DNA of 51,101 nucleotides from Syntrophaceae bacterium UBA4810 (lineage in GTDB: Bacteria; Desulfobacterota; Syntrophia; Syntrophales; Smithellaceae), in NCBI GenBank assembly GCA_002402545.1, contig DHGA01000064.1, positions 654 through 51,754 on the forward strand, given 5' to 3'. A program made the position numbers and the translations under genes. The notes beneath the pieces were generated by a model, which searched no databases, had not been told where the DNA came from, and was given only the letters and a program-made list of their open reading frames with translations. Each line of letters starts with the position of its first letter. Position 1 is the stretch's first letter. Shown piece after piece: positions 8,657 through 17,537 of this stretch.

Positions 8657-10558
8657 TTACAACACATATTCATTATTATACGGCTTATATTCCGGAACGA
8701 GTTTCTGAAGAAGATGTTTTATAGCTTTCGCGTCATGACGCTCGGCCGCTTTGACTAATTCGTCAATTTCCTTTTTTAACTCGACCCTCGCCTGTGACAA
8801 ATTTTCTGCGCCGTTAAATAATTGCTCGGAGCGGAGAACCATTACTTTTTCATGATTGGTGGGCAGAATACCTTCCCCTTCAGAAATAAGCTCTTCATAT
8901 AATTTTTCTCCATCACGCAACCCGGTATAAACGATTTTTACATCAATATCCGGTTCTTTTCCCGAAAGACGGATTAAATCGCGTGCCATATCAGCAATTT
9001 TAACTGGTGTTCCCATGCGCAAAATAAATATTTCTCCGCCTTCCCCCATAGTACCGGCCTGCAATATCAACTGAGAAGCCTCAGGAATGGTCATGAAGTA
9101 ACGAGTAACTTCAGGGTGCGTCACCGTAACAGGGCCGCCCTGCTCTATCTGCCTACGAAATAGTGGAACAACCGAACCAGAAGAACCGACAACATTGCCA
9201 AAACGCACCGCCATAAAACGCGTGACGCTGCCATGTAAAGACTGCATTATCAATTCTGTTACCCTCTTGCTGGCGCCCATAACGTTGGTGGGACGCACCG
9301 CTTTATCGGTTGAAACCAGAACAAATTTTTCGACACCATATTTAATAGAAATTTCCATAGCATTTCGGCTGCCGATAATATTATTAAAAACAGCCTCCCA
9401 CGGGTTTGCTTCCAGCATGGGAACATGCTTGTAAGCCGCGGCATGAAAAACCACTTCCGGTTTATACTGATTAAAAATGTCGCTCATTAATTTATCATCC
9501 TGAACCGACCCTAAAATCGCCTGGCAATTTTTAAATGCTTTCTCGTTTTGTATTTCCATCTGGATATAAAAAAGATTTGCTTCGCTCGCATCAAGCAATG
9601 CTATCAAACGCGGGTTGTATTTAACAATTTGCCGACACAATTCCGAACCGATCGAACCGCCGCAACCGGTAACAAGAACATTCTTTCCGCTTAAAAAGTG
9701 GCGGATACCTTCAATATTTAATTTAACCTCCGGCCTGCCTAAAAGATCTTCATAACTGACATCACGCAGAACTTTCACGCTAACACGACCATCAATAAGC
9801 CCTCCGATTGAAGGCAATACCTTATAAGGAACGCCGCACTGCGTACATGCTTCAACGATACGCCGAAGCTGATCACCGCTGGCCGATGGAACGGCAACAA
9901 GTATTTCTTCAATATCTTTTGACTCAATAATATTCGCCATATTATGAACTGAGCCCATAACTCGAATGCCATGAATCGACCGACCTTTTTTTGACGGATC
10001 ATCATCAATAAAGCCTGCAACGCTATAATCTAACTGGTAATTATCGAATATTTCTCTTAATATTTTTTCACCGGCATCACCGGCACCAATAATCAATACT
10101 TTTTTTGTATGAGGTTTTATCTTACGGCTTTCACCAGATTTGACGCCAACAACGGAAAAATATGATCGAATAGCCATCCGCACCGCACCCGCCAGAAGAA
10201 AAGTAATTAACCCATCGGCAATAAATACAACACGGGAATAACCAGCGAATCTGTTCACGTAAAGGATAATGGCCATGATAATTAATGTGGCCAGCAAGCA
10301 AGCGCGCGCCAGCAACCAGAAATCGCGGATGCTCGTATAACGCCACATGCCGCGATAAAGCCCCATAGAGATAAACACGACGCTTTTAAATGGCACAACC
10401 CAGATAAGCATCTTGAACATTTGCTGTTTAAAAAAAGCATCAGGCGCAAACTCAAAACGAAACATATATGCCGAAATCAACGCGACGGCAAAAACAGCCG
10501 CGTCACTTAAGATCATTAAATATAATTTGGGATCTCTTAATTGAGGATTTAATATCAT
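8657..10558 (-). CDS. UDP-sugar 4,6-dehydratase, membrane-bound (PglF/WbpM/CapD family)
   Basis: A 633-aa protein with four N-terminal membrane segments (about 12-35, 50-70, 85-102, 108-130), a first Rossmann-like CoA-binding domain (LIIGAGDAGEKI, 155-166) and a catalytic SDR domain (VTGCGGSIGSEL, 296-307; STDKA 416-420). The usual catalytic tyrosine is methionine (M427 in MGASK, with K431), which is diagnostic of the FlaA1/PglF/WbpM 4,6-dehydratases. It would convert UDP-GlcNAc to the 4-keto-6-deoxy sugar at the inner membrane, the first step to bacillosamine or QuiNAc/FucNAc-type sugars. The partner aminotransferase at 1559-1990 is a remnant. The gene is flanked by spacers of 349 and 544 bp, so it may be monocistronic. 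Confidence 0.93.
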   Translation of the reverse strand: MILNPQLRDPKLYLMILSDAAVFAVALISAYMFRFEFAPDAFFKQQMFKMLIWVVPFKSVVFISMGLYRGMWRYTSIRDFWLLARACLLATLIIMAIILYVNRFAGYSRVVFIADGLITFLLAGAVRMAIRSYFSVVGVKSGESRKIKPHTKKVLIIGAGDAGEKILREIFDNYQLDYSVAGFIDDDPSKKGRSIHGIRVMGSVHNMANIIESKDIEEILVAVPSASGDQLRRIVEACTQCGVPYKVLPSIGGLIDGRVSVKVLRDVSYEDLLGRPEVKLNIEGIRHFLSGKNVLVTGCGGSIGSELCRQIVKYNPRLIALLDASEANLFYIQMEIQNEKAFKNCQAILGSVQDDKLMSDIFNQYKPEVVFHAAAYKHVPMLEANPWEAVFNNIIGSRNAMEISIKYGVEKFVLVSTDKAVRPTNVMGASKRVTELIMQSLHGSVTRFMAVRFGNVVGSSGSVVPLFRRQIEQGGPVTVTHPEVTRYFMTIPEASQLILQAGTMGEGGEIFILRMGTPVKIADMARDLIRLSGKEPDIDVKIVYTGLRDGEKLYEELISEGEGILPTNHEKVMVLRSEQLFNGAENLSQARVELKKEIDELVKAAERHDAKAIKHLLQKLVPEYKPYNNEYVL

Positions 10559-10604
10559 TTTATTGTCACGCTTATTTCACAATAAATATTTAAAAACTGT
10601 TTGG

Positions 10605-11029
10605 GAGCTTTGCACCATACCCACATTGTCTTTGCAAACAAAGTGAAGCAATCTCAAATATCCTTACTTTCAATTGGAGACATTTGCAGAACCTTATAAA
10701 TCCAGCACCTTTGTCATACCGGCGTAGGCCGGTATCCGGCATTATCAAGTATTTCCTAGATTCCGGCTTTCGCCGGAATGACGGATAGAGGAGATTTGCG
10801 CAATACCAATTCGTTCATTGCGAATGACGCGTAAGCCGCCTTTCGTCATTGCGAGCCCCACGTAAGCGGGGCGAAGCAATCTGTTCGTGCGATACCGAGA
10901 TTGCTTCGCTCATTGCCTTCCCCCACGCACTTTGCTCGGGGCTTCGGCTCACCGCAAAAACAGCTTGAGATCGCGTCGTCGCATTAATGCTCCTTGCGAT
11001 GACAAAAAAGCGATTGTGCAAAGCGCTCA
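10605..11029. repeat. Mosaic of dispersed palindromic repeats
   Basis: The spacer upstream of the dehydratase gene is filled with repeat fragments. Left edge: GAGCTTTGCACCAT (10605-10618). Right edge: ATTGTGCAAAGCGCTCA (11013-11029), roughly its inverted copy and related to the MITE ends at 18470-18636. Inside are two perfect hairpins: 8-bp arms at 10716-10723/10728-10735 (ATACCGGC) and 10760-10767/10772-10779 (ATTCCGGC). Also present are TCATTGCGAGCCCC and GAGATTGCTTCG units around 10845-10920, a class of dispersed repeat common in deltaproteobacterial genomes. No gene is supported in 10559-11102. Confidence 0.7.
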
Positions 11030-11102
11030 TTACAATTCAGATCGCTGATATCGTACAATACTTTTATGTAAATTGGAACATCGTGGAATAAAAATCAACT
11101 GC

Positions 11103-13013
11103 TTATTTCTTTGGTTTAGCAATCATTTTACGCTTCAGCAAAAACTCCTCGATTACATCAACACATTTATCCACGGAACATTTTTGCGTATCTAAAGTAA
11201 GCTCCGGTTTTCCCGGCGCTTCATACGGGGAATCAATACCGGTGAAGCCGGGAATTTGCCCGCTTCTCGCTTTTTTATACAGACCGTTCGGGTCTCTTTT
11301 TTGACATTCATCAATCGGGCAGTCAACGTATATTTCGACAAACCTTCCGGTATCAAACAAATTTCTCACAAAATTCCGGTCTTCTTTAAAGGGAGAGATG
11401 AAGGTACACAAAACAATGTTACCGTGTTCGAAAAATAGTCTGGCCGTCTCGCCCGCCCGGCGGATATTTTCTTTTCTGTCCGCTGTGGAAAAAGCAAGAT
11501 CCGAACAAAGGCCGTGCCGGATAATATCGCCGTCGAGCATCGCCGTTTTATAGCCTCGCTCAAACAACTGGCGTTCCAATTTCATGGCGATAGTCGATTT
11601 GCCGGAGCCGGAAAGCCCGGTGAACCAAAGCACCACGGCCTTATGCCCGCTTTGCTTTTCGCGCTCGGCAAGTCCGATGTGGTAATCGCGCCAAACAGTG
11701 TGCGGTGATTTTTTCTGTTTTACGCCTTCTTTAGTCTCGGCAGGGACATAATCTTCAACATGACGTGAGGCATCGCGAATCATGCCCGCGGCCACGGTTT
11801 TGTTCGTCAACGGATCAATCAGTATAAATCTGCCCGTGGCATGATTAATTTTGTAAGGGTCAAAAAATATAGGCGCCGCGAGCTTAAGTTCCACGCGCCC
11901 TATATCATTTAGCGAAAATGTCTCTGCCGGCTGGCGATGCAAAGTATTCACATCTATTTTATAAACGATGCTTTTTACAGAAGCCCGGACAGATCTTGTA
12001 GTGTGCTTCATTATAAAGGATGAATTAATGGTCATGGGCTCATCATTCATCCAGCATATTATCGCCTCCAGAGAACTTTCTATTAACGGCAGGTTTTTTT
12101 TGCGGACAATCATATCGCCGCGGCTGACATCTATTTCGTCATTTAAGGTAAGAACAACTGACTGCGGCGCGAAAGCTTCTGTTAATTCACCGTCATAAGT
12201 GTTTATTGTTTTGATGGAAGTGATTTTCCCGGAAGGCAGAGCAACCACTTCTTCGGACGGGCTTATTGTTCCGGAAACAATTTTCCCGGCAAAGCCGCGG
12301 AAATCCGCGCTTGGCCTGAGAACATACTGAACAGGAAAACGAAAATCCACCAGGTTTCTATCCGCGGACACATTAAGCTTTTCCAGATTATGGAGCAATG
12401 TTGTGCCTTCATACCAGGGCATTTTTTTACTTTTCACGGCAACGTTATCGCCTTTAAGGGCGGAAACGGGGATAAAAACGATATCGTGAATATCAAGTTT
12501 CTGCGAATAATCTGTATATTCCTCGACAACGCGGGAAAATACCTCCTGCGAATAGTCCATCAGATCCATTTTATTTACCGCGACAATCAAATGCGGAATC
12601 TGAAGAAGGGATATTAAGAAACCGTGTCTTTTGGATTGCGTCAATACGCCGTTGCGCGCGTCAATCAAAATAACAGCGCAATCCGCTTTGGACGCACCCG
12701 TCACCATATTTTTCGTATATTGCACGTGACCCGGGGAATCCGTGATAATAAATTTCCTTTTTTCCGTTTCGAAATAACGATAAGCCACATCAATGGTAAT
12801 GCCCTGCTCTCTTTCCGCAGCCAGACCATCGAGCAAATAAGCAAGCTCTACTTCTTTAAGCCCTTTCTTCTTTGATGTTTTTTCAATCGCCGTGTACTGG
12901 TCTTCAAAAATTGACTTTGTCTCGTATAAAAGCCGGCCGATTAACGTGGATTTGCCGTCATCAACGCTGCCTGTCGTCACAAAACGCAACAATGATTTCT
13001 CGCCGGTCGGCAT
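11103..13013 (-). CDS. cysNC: Bifunctional sulfate adenylyltransferase subunit 1 / APS kinase (CysN-CysC)
   Basis: A 636-aa fusion. Residues 1-440 are the CysN GTPase: GSVDDGKS 15-22, DSPGH 92-96 and NKMD 147-150, followed by two beta-barrel domains. Residues 455-636 are APS kinase: Walker A GLSGSGKS 466-473, DGDIIRHGL, and the active-site stretch TFISPFKEDR. With CysD it makes APS from sulfate and ATP at the cost of GTP, then PAPS. The start ATG overlaps the cysD stop by one base (TGATG), so translation is coupled. It is the last gene of a seven-gene operon. No sulfotransferase or PAPS reductase is in the window, so the fate of the PAPS cannot be read here. Confidence 0.97.
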   Translation of the reverse strand: MPTGEKSLLRFVTTGSVDDGKSTLIGRLLYETKSIFEDQYTAIEKTSKKKGLKEVELAYLLDGLAAEREQGITIDVAYRYFETEKRKFIITDSPGHVQYTKNMVTGASKADCAVILIDARNGVLTQSKRHGFLISLLQIPHLIVAVNKMDLMDYSQEVFSRVVEEYTDYSQKLDIHDIVFIPVSALKGDNVAVKSKKMPWYEGTTLLHNLEKLNVSADRNLVDFRFPVQYVLRPSADFRGFAGKIVSGTISPSEEVVALPSGKITSIKTINTYDGELTEAFAPQSVVLTLNDEIDVSRGDMIVRKKNLPLIESSLEAIICWMNDEPMTINSSFIMKHTTRSVRASVKSIVYKIDVNTLHRQPAETFSLNDIGRVELKLAAPIFFDPYKINHATGRFILIDPLTNKTVAAGMIRDASRHVEDYVPAETKEGVKQKKSPHTVWRDYHIGLAEREKQSGHKAVVLWFTGLSGSGKSTIAMKLERQLFERGYKTAMLDGDIIRHGLCSDLAFSTADRKENIRRAGETARLFFEHGNIVLCTFISPFKEDRNFVRNLFDTGRFVEIYVDCPIDECQKRDPNGLYKKARSGQIPGFTGIDSPYEAPGKPELTLDTQKCSVDKCVDVIEEFLLKRKMIAKPKK

Positions 13014-13939
13014 CAGAAATATCCTTCTTTCTTTTTCTGTTCCATGGAACTGTCGCTGGTCAGATCAATAACGCGGTTTTCCCGTTCCGATTTAGTTGTT
13101 GTCCGGACTTCTGAAATAATTTCATCAAAGGTTATCGCCTTGGAAGCAATCGCTCCCGTGCAGGGAATACAGCCTAAAGAACGAAAACGGCAAATTATTT
13201 TTTTTGTTTTTACGTGGACAATGTCTGTTTGTGTATATTCTTGTCCGGTCGAACAGGAAGACACGGGAATAAGGATGCCGTTGCGCACAATCACTTCTCT
13301 TTCCTGTGCAAAATAAATAGGCACAACCGGAATATTCTCGCTTTTTATATATTGCCAGATGTCCTTTTCCGTCCAGTTGCTGAGCGGAAACACCCGCATG
13401 GATTCATCTTCGTTGATGCGCGTGTTATATATGTCCCAAAGCTCGGGACGCTGATTCTTCGGATCCCATTGGCCGAAAGAGTCGCGCAGGGAAAAAACTC
13501 TTTCTTTTGCGCGTGATTTTTCCTCTTCCCGTCTCGCGCCGCCGATGGCGGCGTCAAAGCCGTGTTTGCGCAAGGCGTCCAGCAGCGCGCCTGTTTTTAA
13601 GTATGAGCAACACTTGTCCACTCCCATTTTAAGAGGATGGCAGCCGCGGGCAATCCATTCTTCATTTCTTTCCACAATAAGAGTCGCGTCAATCTTTTTA
13701 CAAAATTCATCGCGAAATTCATACATTTCCGGAAATTTATATCCGGTATCGACATGCATCAAAGGAAAAGGGATTCTGCCGGGATAGAAAGCTTTTTGCG
13801 CCAGCCGCACCATAACGCTCGAGTCTTTTCCCACGGAATAAAGCATAACCGGATTTTTAAATTCCGCGGCAACTTCTCGCATTATATCTATTGATTCCGC
13901 TTCCAGTTGGCGCAGATATGACAAGCTTAATGAATTCAT
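13013..13939 (-). CDS. cysD: Sulfate adenylyltransferase subunit 2
   Basis: A 308-aa ATP pyrophosphatase with the PP-loop motif SVGKDSS (residues 36-42), HVDTGYKFPEMY and the C-terminal GCIPCTGA and RTT-SERE motifs of CysD. It adenylates sulfate to APS with CysN. The length equals the usual 300-310 aa. It begins 2 nt after the stop of the pstB-like gene and overlaps cysNC by one base, so sulfate activation and the ABC transporter are made from one message. Confidence 0.97.
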   Translation of the reverse strand: MNSLSLSYLRQLEAESIDIMREVAAEFKNPVMLYSVGKDSSVMVRLAQKAFYPGRIPFPLMHVDTGYKFPEMYEFRDEFCKKIDATLIVERNEEWIARGCHPLKMGVDKCCSYLKTGALLDALRKHGFDAAIGGARREEEKSRAKERVFSLRDSFGQWDPKNQRPELWDIYNTRINEDESMRVFPLSNWTEKDIWQYIKSENIPVVPIYFAQEREVIVRNGILIPVSSCSTGQEYTQTDIVHVKTKKIICRFRSLGCIPCTGAIASKAITFDEIISEVRTTTKSERENRVIDLTSDSSMEQKKKEGYF

Positions 13940-13941
13940 TA

Positions 13942-14739
13942 TTAACTTATTTCTCCGGTAATATAAGCTCTGGTTTTTTCATCACGCGGCTCACTGAAGA
14001 ATTGGCCTGCCGTTGCGTGTTCAACCAGATCTCCCATATACAAAAATATTATATAATCAGCCAATCTTTTGGCCTGACGCAAAATATGCGTGACAAAAAT
14101 GATGGTGTAGTCTTGTTTGAGTATTTTGAACTGTGTTTCCACAAGTTTGGCCGAAATCGGGTCAAGAGCTGAAGTCGGTTCGTCGGCCAAAATAATTTCA
14201 GGCTCTATCGAAAGAACACGCGCCAGGGCAAGGCGCTGCTGCTGACCAATGGATAATTTCGCCGCGGGAGAATGAAGCCGGTCTTTTACTTCATCCCAAA
14301 GACCCGCGAGGCTGAGATAATGTTCCACAAACCTTCGCATTCCTTCTTTTTTGCCGGTCTCTTCCTGTGCTCCGGAAACAGCCGGCGTGGAGGAGATATC
14401 CAATCCGTGTATTTTCGGCCCGAAAGCGACATTGTCAAAAATAGACATAGGCAAAGGATAAGGATGCTGGGGAAGGAATCCCACTCTTTTTCTGAGAGCG
14501 GTAACGTCAATATCCGGACGATAAATATTTTCGCCGTCAATAAATATTTCGCCTTTCACCGCGACATCTTCATTTAAATCAAGCAATCTGTTCATGCTTT
14601 TTAATAAAGTGGTTTTCCCGCAACCTGATGGCCCAATCACGGCGATAATCTGACGGTCCGGAATATCCAGGCTGACATTTTTCAGCACCTGATGGTTACC
14701 GTAAGAAATGGACAATTGTTTAATTTTTATTCTCGACAT
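13942..14739 (-). CDS. pstB: Pst-type ABC transporter ATPase
   Basis: A 265-aa ATPase: Walker A GPSGCGKT (36-43), signature LSIGQQQ (162-168) and Walker B IILADEP (182-188). The phrase IFDNVAFGPKIHG is a PstB hallmark. It differs from typical PstB in having LSIGQ for LSGGQ, ADEPTSALDP for MDEPCSALDP, and a poorly conserved insert near 115-132. It powers import through the PstC/PstA-like pore. It is spaced 7 nt from the permease gene upstream and 2 nt from cysD downstream, and there is no phoU. The symbol records family, not substrate: sulfate or another oxyanion is possible. Confidence 0.85.
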   Translation of the reverse strand: MSRIKIKQLSISYGNHQVLKNVSLDIPDRQIIAVIGPSGCGKTTLLKSMNRLLDLNEDVAVKGEIFIDGENIYRPDIDVTALRKRVGFLPQHPYPLPMSIFDNVAFGPKIHGLDISSTPAVSGAQEETGKKEGMRRFVEHYLSLAGLWDEVKDRLHSPAAKLSIGQQQRLALARVLSIEPEIILADEPTSALDPISAKLVETQFKILKQDYTIIFVTHILRQAKRLADYIIFLYMGDLVEHATAGQFFSEPRDEKTRAYITGEIS

Positions 14740-14746
14740 CTTGTTT

Positions 14747-15595
14747 CTATCTCACAATATTTTTTGCAAACCGCCAGCCCAGTAGACGGGCAATAATATT
14801 AATCAACATTACTATAAATAATAAAATCAAAGCGGCGGCGTAAGCTCTCGCCTGCACTTCCGGCACGGGAGTTCCAATCTGAAAAAAAACAGCCAGCGGC
14901 AAAGAGGCCACAGGGTCAAGCAACGATGTGGGTATTTCATCCGTGTATCCAGCCGTGAAAAGGATAGACGCGGCATCGCCGATACCGCGTCCAAAGGCAA
15001 GAATAACAGCCGTAAATATTCCGGGCAAGGATTGTTTCAGCACAACGGCTAACGTTGTCTCCGCTCTTGTTGTACCCAACGCGTAAGCCATTTCCTTTAG
15101 CTCAAAAGGCACCAGCCTGATTGCTTCATCCATCGCGCGAATCATAATAGGAATGATTAGCAGAGTCAACACAACTATCCCGCCGAGAAGAGATGCTCTC
15201 ATGCCCAGAAATACCATAATAACAAAACCAAACGCGCCATAAACAATCGAAGGTGTTCCCCAAAGAATATCCAAAATCAACCTTGTAAAATCAGCGAAAC
15301 GCCTGCTCAGATATTCTTTCTGCAGGGCAAGCGCGGCGGGAAGACTGATGATAAAAGCTGAAATTGTCGCGCCCGCCATCAGATAAAGCGACCCGACAAT
15401 AGCGTTGGCAATGCCTCCCTCTTTGCCGAGGTAATAACCTCCTTTTGGCGTCTCGATGATCATGGACAAATTGAGAGACGACAGTCCCTTTACGGCAACA
15501 ACAAGAATAATTCCCGCCAGCGCCGCGAAAACCAGCAAAAGCGAGACAATCATCAGTCCTTTAAAAATGTTTTCTTCCAGCTTTCTTTTTTTCAT
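14747..15595 (-). CDS. pstA: Pst-type ABC transporter permease (PstA-like)
   Basis: A 282-aa membrane protein with about six hydrophobic segments and the BPD_transp_1 coupling motif around 168-190 (EMAYALGTTRAET). The N-terminal segment is followed by a periplasmic stretch with GGYYLGKEGGIANAIVGS, typical of PstA. With PstC it forms the channel. It lies 2 nt after the pstC stop and 7 nt before pstB. The N-terminus was taken at 15595, where the charged MKKRKLEEN leads directly into the first membrane segment. Confidence 0.88.
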   Translation of the reverse strand: MKKRKLEENIFKGLMIVSLLLVFAALAGIILVVAVKGLSSLNLSMIIETPKGGYYLGKEGGIANAIVGSLYLMAGATISAFIISLPAALALQKEYLSRRFADFTRLILDILWGTPSIVYGAFGFVIMVFLGMRASLLGGIVVLTLLIIPIMIRAMDEAIRLVPFELKEMAYALGTTRAETTLAVVLKQSLPGIFTAVILAFGRGIGDAASILFTAGYTDEIPTSLLDPVASLPLAVFFQIGTPVPEVQARAYAAALILLFIVMLINIIARLLGWRFAKNIVR

Positions 15596-15597
15596 TA

Positions 15598-16494
15598 TTA
15601 TATTGTTTTCCCTAATTTAAGAAGCGCGTAATGCGCTGTAAGGCTAAATATTGTTACAATAAGCATAAGAATTAGCGCCGCGGACATCAGCGCGGCATCA
15701 TATAAGGGAATGGACATCACTTCTCCATAGTTATTGGCAATAAGCGCGGGCAAGGGATAAGCGGCATCGAAAACCGATTTAGGCACCTGAGCGACATTGC
15801 CGACAACCATCAGGACAGCCATCGTTTCACCAAAAGCGCGGGCAAAGCCCAAAACGGTTGCGGCAATCAGCCCGCTTCTTGCCTTTTTTAATATGACGTA
15901 TTTCACTGTTTCCCACCTGGTGGCCCCCAGCGCGAGAGCGCTCTCCCTATAAGGCTCAGGCACCATTCTTAATACTTCCATGGAAATGGAAACAATAAAA
16001 GGAATGACCATCACGGCTAAAACAATCCCTCCGGCAAGCAGACTGTACCCGGTAGTTTGTATACCAATTAGTTCTCCTGTAAATTCAACAAATGGAACAA
16101 CTACTAAAATACCGCACAAACCGTAAACAACAGAAGGAATCCCCGCGAGAATATCAATAAAAAAACGGGAAATCTCCCGGAATCTTCTTTTGGCATATTC
16201 CGAAAGATAAATGGAGGTAAGCATACAAATCGGCAAAGCGATAATCATTGCCAGCAAAGTTACCTCAATTGTGCCGATAATAAACGGAAACAGGCCGAAT
16301 TCATTTTTCATCGGATGCCAGGATGAAGAAAACAATAATTCCGGCAGGGAAACAATAGAAAGAATAGGCCTGGCCTTTAAAAAAAGACCAAAAATAATCA
16401 GTAGCGCCAGAAAAATAATAAAAATCAGAAAACTGCGCGCGAAAACCGCCGCTATTATGTCCTTTGCTTTTCTTTTTTTCAGCGAGTTGCTCAT
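15598..16494 (-). CDS. pstC: Pst-type ABC transporter permease (PstC-like)
   Basis: A 298-aa permease with six hydrophobic segments; the stretch GIPSVVYGLCGI and the coupling loop ESALALGATRWET (about 184-196) are standard for PstC. The periplasmic part carries SSSWHPMKNEFGLFPFIIGT, the PstC-type FG-x-P-FI-GT pattern. It pairs with the PstA-like protein. It begins 27 nt after the binding-protein stop and is two bases from the next gene. Assignment to the Pst family is firm; the transported ion is open. Confidence 0.88.
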   Translation of the reverse strand: MSNSLKKRKAKDIIAAVFARSFLIFIIFLALLIIFGLFLKARPILSIVSLPELLFSSSWHPMKNEFGLFPFIIGTIEVTLLAMIIALPICMLTSIYLSEYAKRRFREISRFFIDILAGIPSVVYGLCGILVVVPFVEFTGELIGIQTTGYSLLAGGIVLAVMVIPFIVSISMEVLRMVPEPYRESALALGATRWETVKYVILKKARSGLIAATVLGFARAFGETMAVLMVVGNVAQVPKSVFDAAYPLPALIANNYGEVMSIPLYDAALMSAALILMLIVTIFSLTAHYALLKLGKTI

Positions 16495-16521
16495 ATCAAA
16501 ACAATTGCTTTTATTTATACC

Positions 16522-17508
16522 TTAGTAGCCCATTTTTTTTCCGGCATCGTTAATCTGTGATGAATTTAATTTCAAGTAACCCACTTCATCAACATATTTT
16601 TGCCCATCTGATAATATCCATTTGACAAATTCTTTCGCGGAACCGCTAAACGCTCCTTTGGTAACAAGATAAAGGTCTCTGGCGGGAGGCGAAGGATAAA
16701 CGCCGGCTTGCACCGCTTCTATCGCGTCTAGCTTAGTGTCAAGTTTTTCTTTTGGATCAATGCGGCCGTTGTTATTCACATCAATCGGCACAATTTTTAT
16801 CCCCGCGACAGGCATGCCTGTTTTCATGTCGTAGGCGTAATTAAGGTTATTGTAACCGATGCCGTCTTTATCTTTTCTGATTGCTTCCGCGATACCCGGA
16901 TCGCCATAAACAGCAACACCTTTGAGATCTTCCTGCTGGGCGCCCAGATATTTCGCCCATGTCTCCGCCGCGCCACAGGAATCAGAGCGGGTATAAACGC
17001 GAATTTTCCTGTTGCTGGATGTTCCCGTCGCTTCACCCCAGGTCAAATTTTGGCCTGATAGCCATAAATCGACGAAATCTTTTTTCTTCAATCCTTTTTG
17101 CGCCAACTCCTTTAAAACCGGGTTGGCGGAGTTTATCGTTGGGAATACCGCGTCTTTGACCACCGGCACATAAAATATTTTTTGTTTTAATTCTTCAGGC
17201 CTAAGGTCTCTGGAAACCATTCCGATATCAACCAGGCCGGAAAGCGCATCGGTCACGCCTTTGCCCGCACCGCCCGCAGAAATATCAATTCTGACCTTTG
17301 GATGTATTTTTTTAAATTCCTCAGCCCATTTGACCATCATCGGATAAAGCGCCCACGCTCCGGAAATAATGATTCTTTCTTCCGAAGCCGCTTGTTTTTC
17401 ATCACCGCGGGAACATGCCGTATACATGCCGATATAACAAAAGCAGAAGATAAGCAGGCTTACGAAAACAGCAAATTCTTTCCGGTTTATTTTAAACATT
17501 TTAGACAT
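16522..17508 (-). CDS. PstS-like oxyanion-binding lipoprotein
   Basis: Periplasmic substrate-binding protein of 328 aa. A hydrophobic signal (12-29) ends in a lipobox-like YTAC with Cys32. The fold matches PstS: SGAWALYP (49-56), GGAGKGV (79-85), VDIGMVS (93-99), RSDSCGA (174-180) and GIGYNNLNYA. By eye alignment to mature E. coli PstS, the phosphate ligands change as follows: T10 to L54, F11 to Y55, S38 to A81, D56 to S99, S139 to C178, T141 to A180. R135 (R174) and G140 (G179) remain. D56 is the residue that excludes sulfate in PstS. Together with the joined cysD-cysNC this points to a non-phosphate ligand, possibly sulfate. GGAGG precedes the ATG. The gene is 29 nt after the SDR gene. Confidence 0.85.
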   Translation of the reverse strand: MSKMFKINRKEFAVFVSLLIFCFCYIGMYTACSRGDEKQAASEERIIISGAWALYPMMVKWAEEFKKIHPKVRIDISAGGAGKGVTDALSGLVDIGMVSRDLRPEELKQKIFYVPVVKDAVFPTINSANPVLKELAQKGLKKKDFVDLWLSGQNLTWGEATGTSSNRKIRVYTRSDSCGAAETWAKYLGAQQEDLKGVAVYGDPGIAEAIRKDKDGIGYNNLNYAYDMKTGMPVAGIKIVPIDVNNNGRIDPKEKLDTKLDAIEAVQAGVYPSPPARDLYLVTKGAFSGSAKEFVKWILSDGQKYVDEVGYLKLNSSQINDAGKKMGY

Positions 17509-17537
17509 TGCTGTATATCCTCCAAATTTAAATATTT

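Noticed and set aside
10559..11102. Possible CRISPR array
   Set aside because: Repeats are palindromic, of unequal length and without regular spacers.
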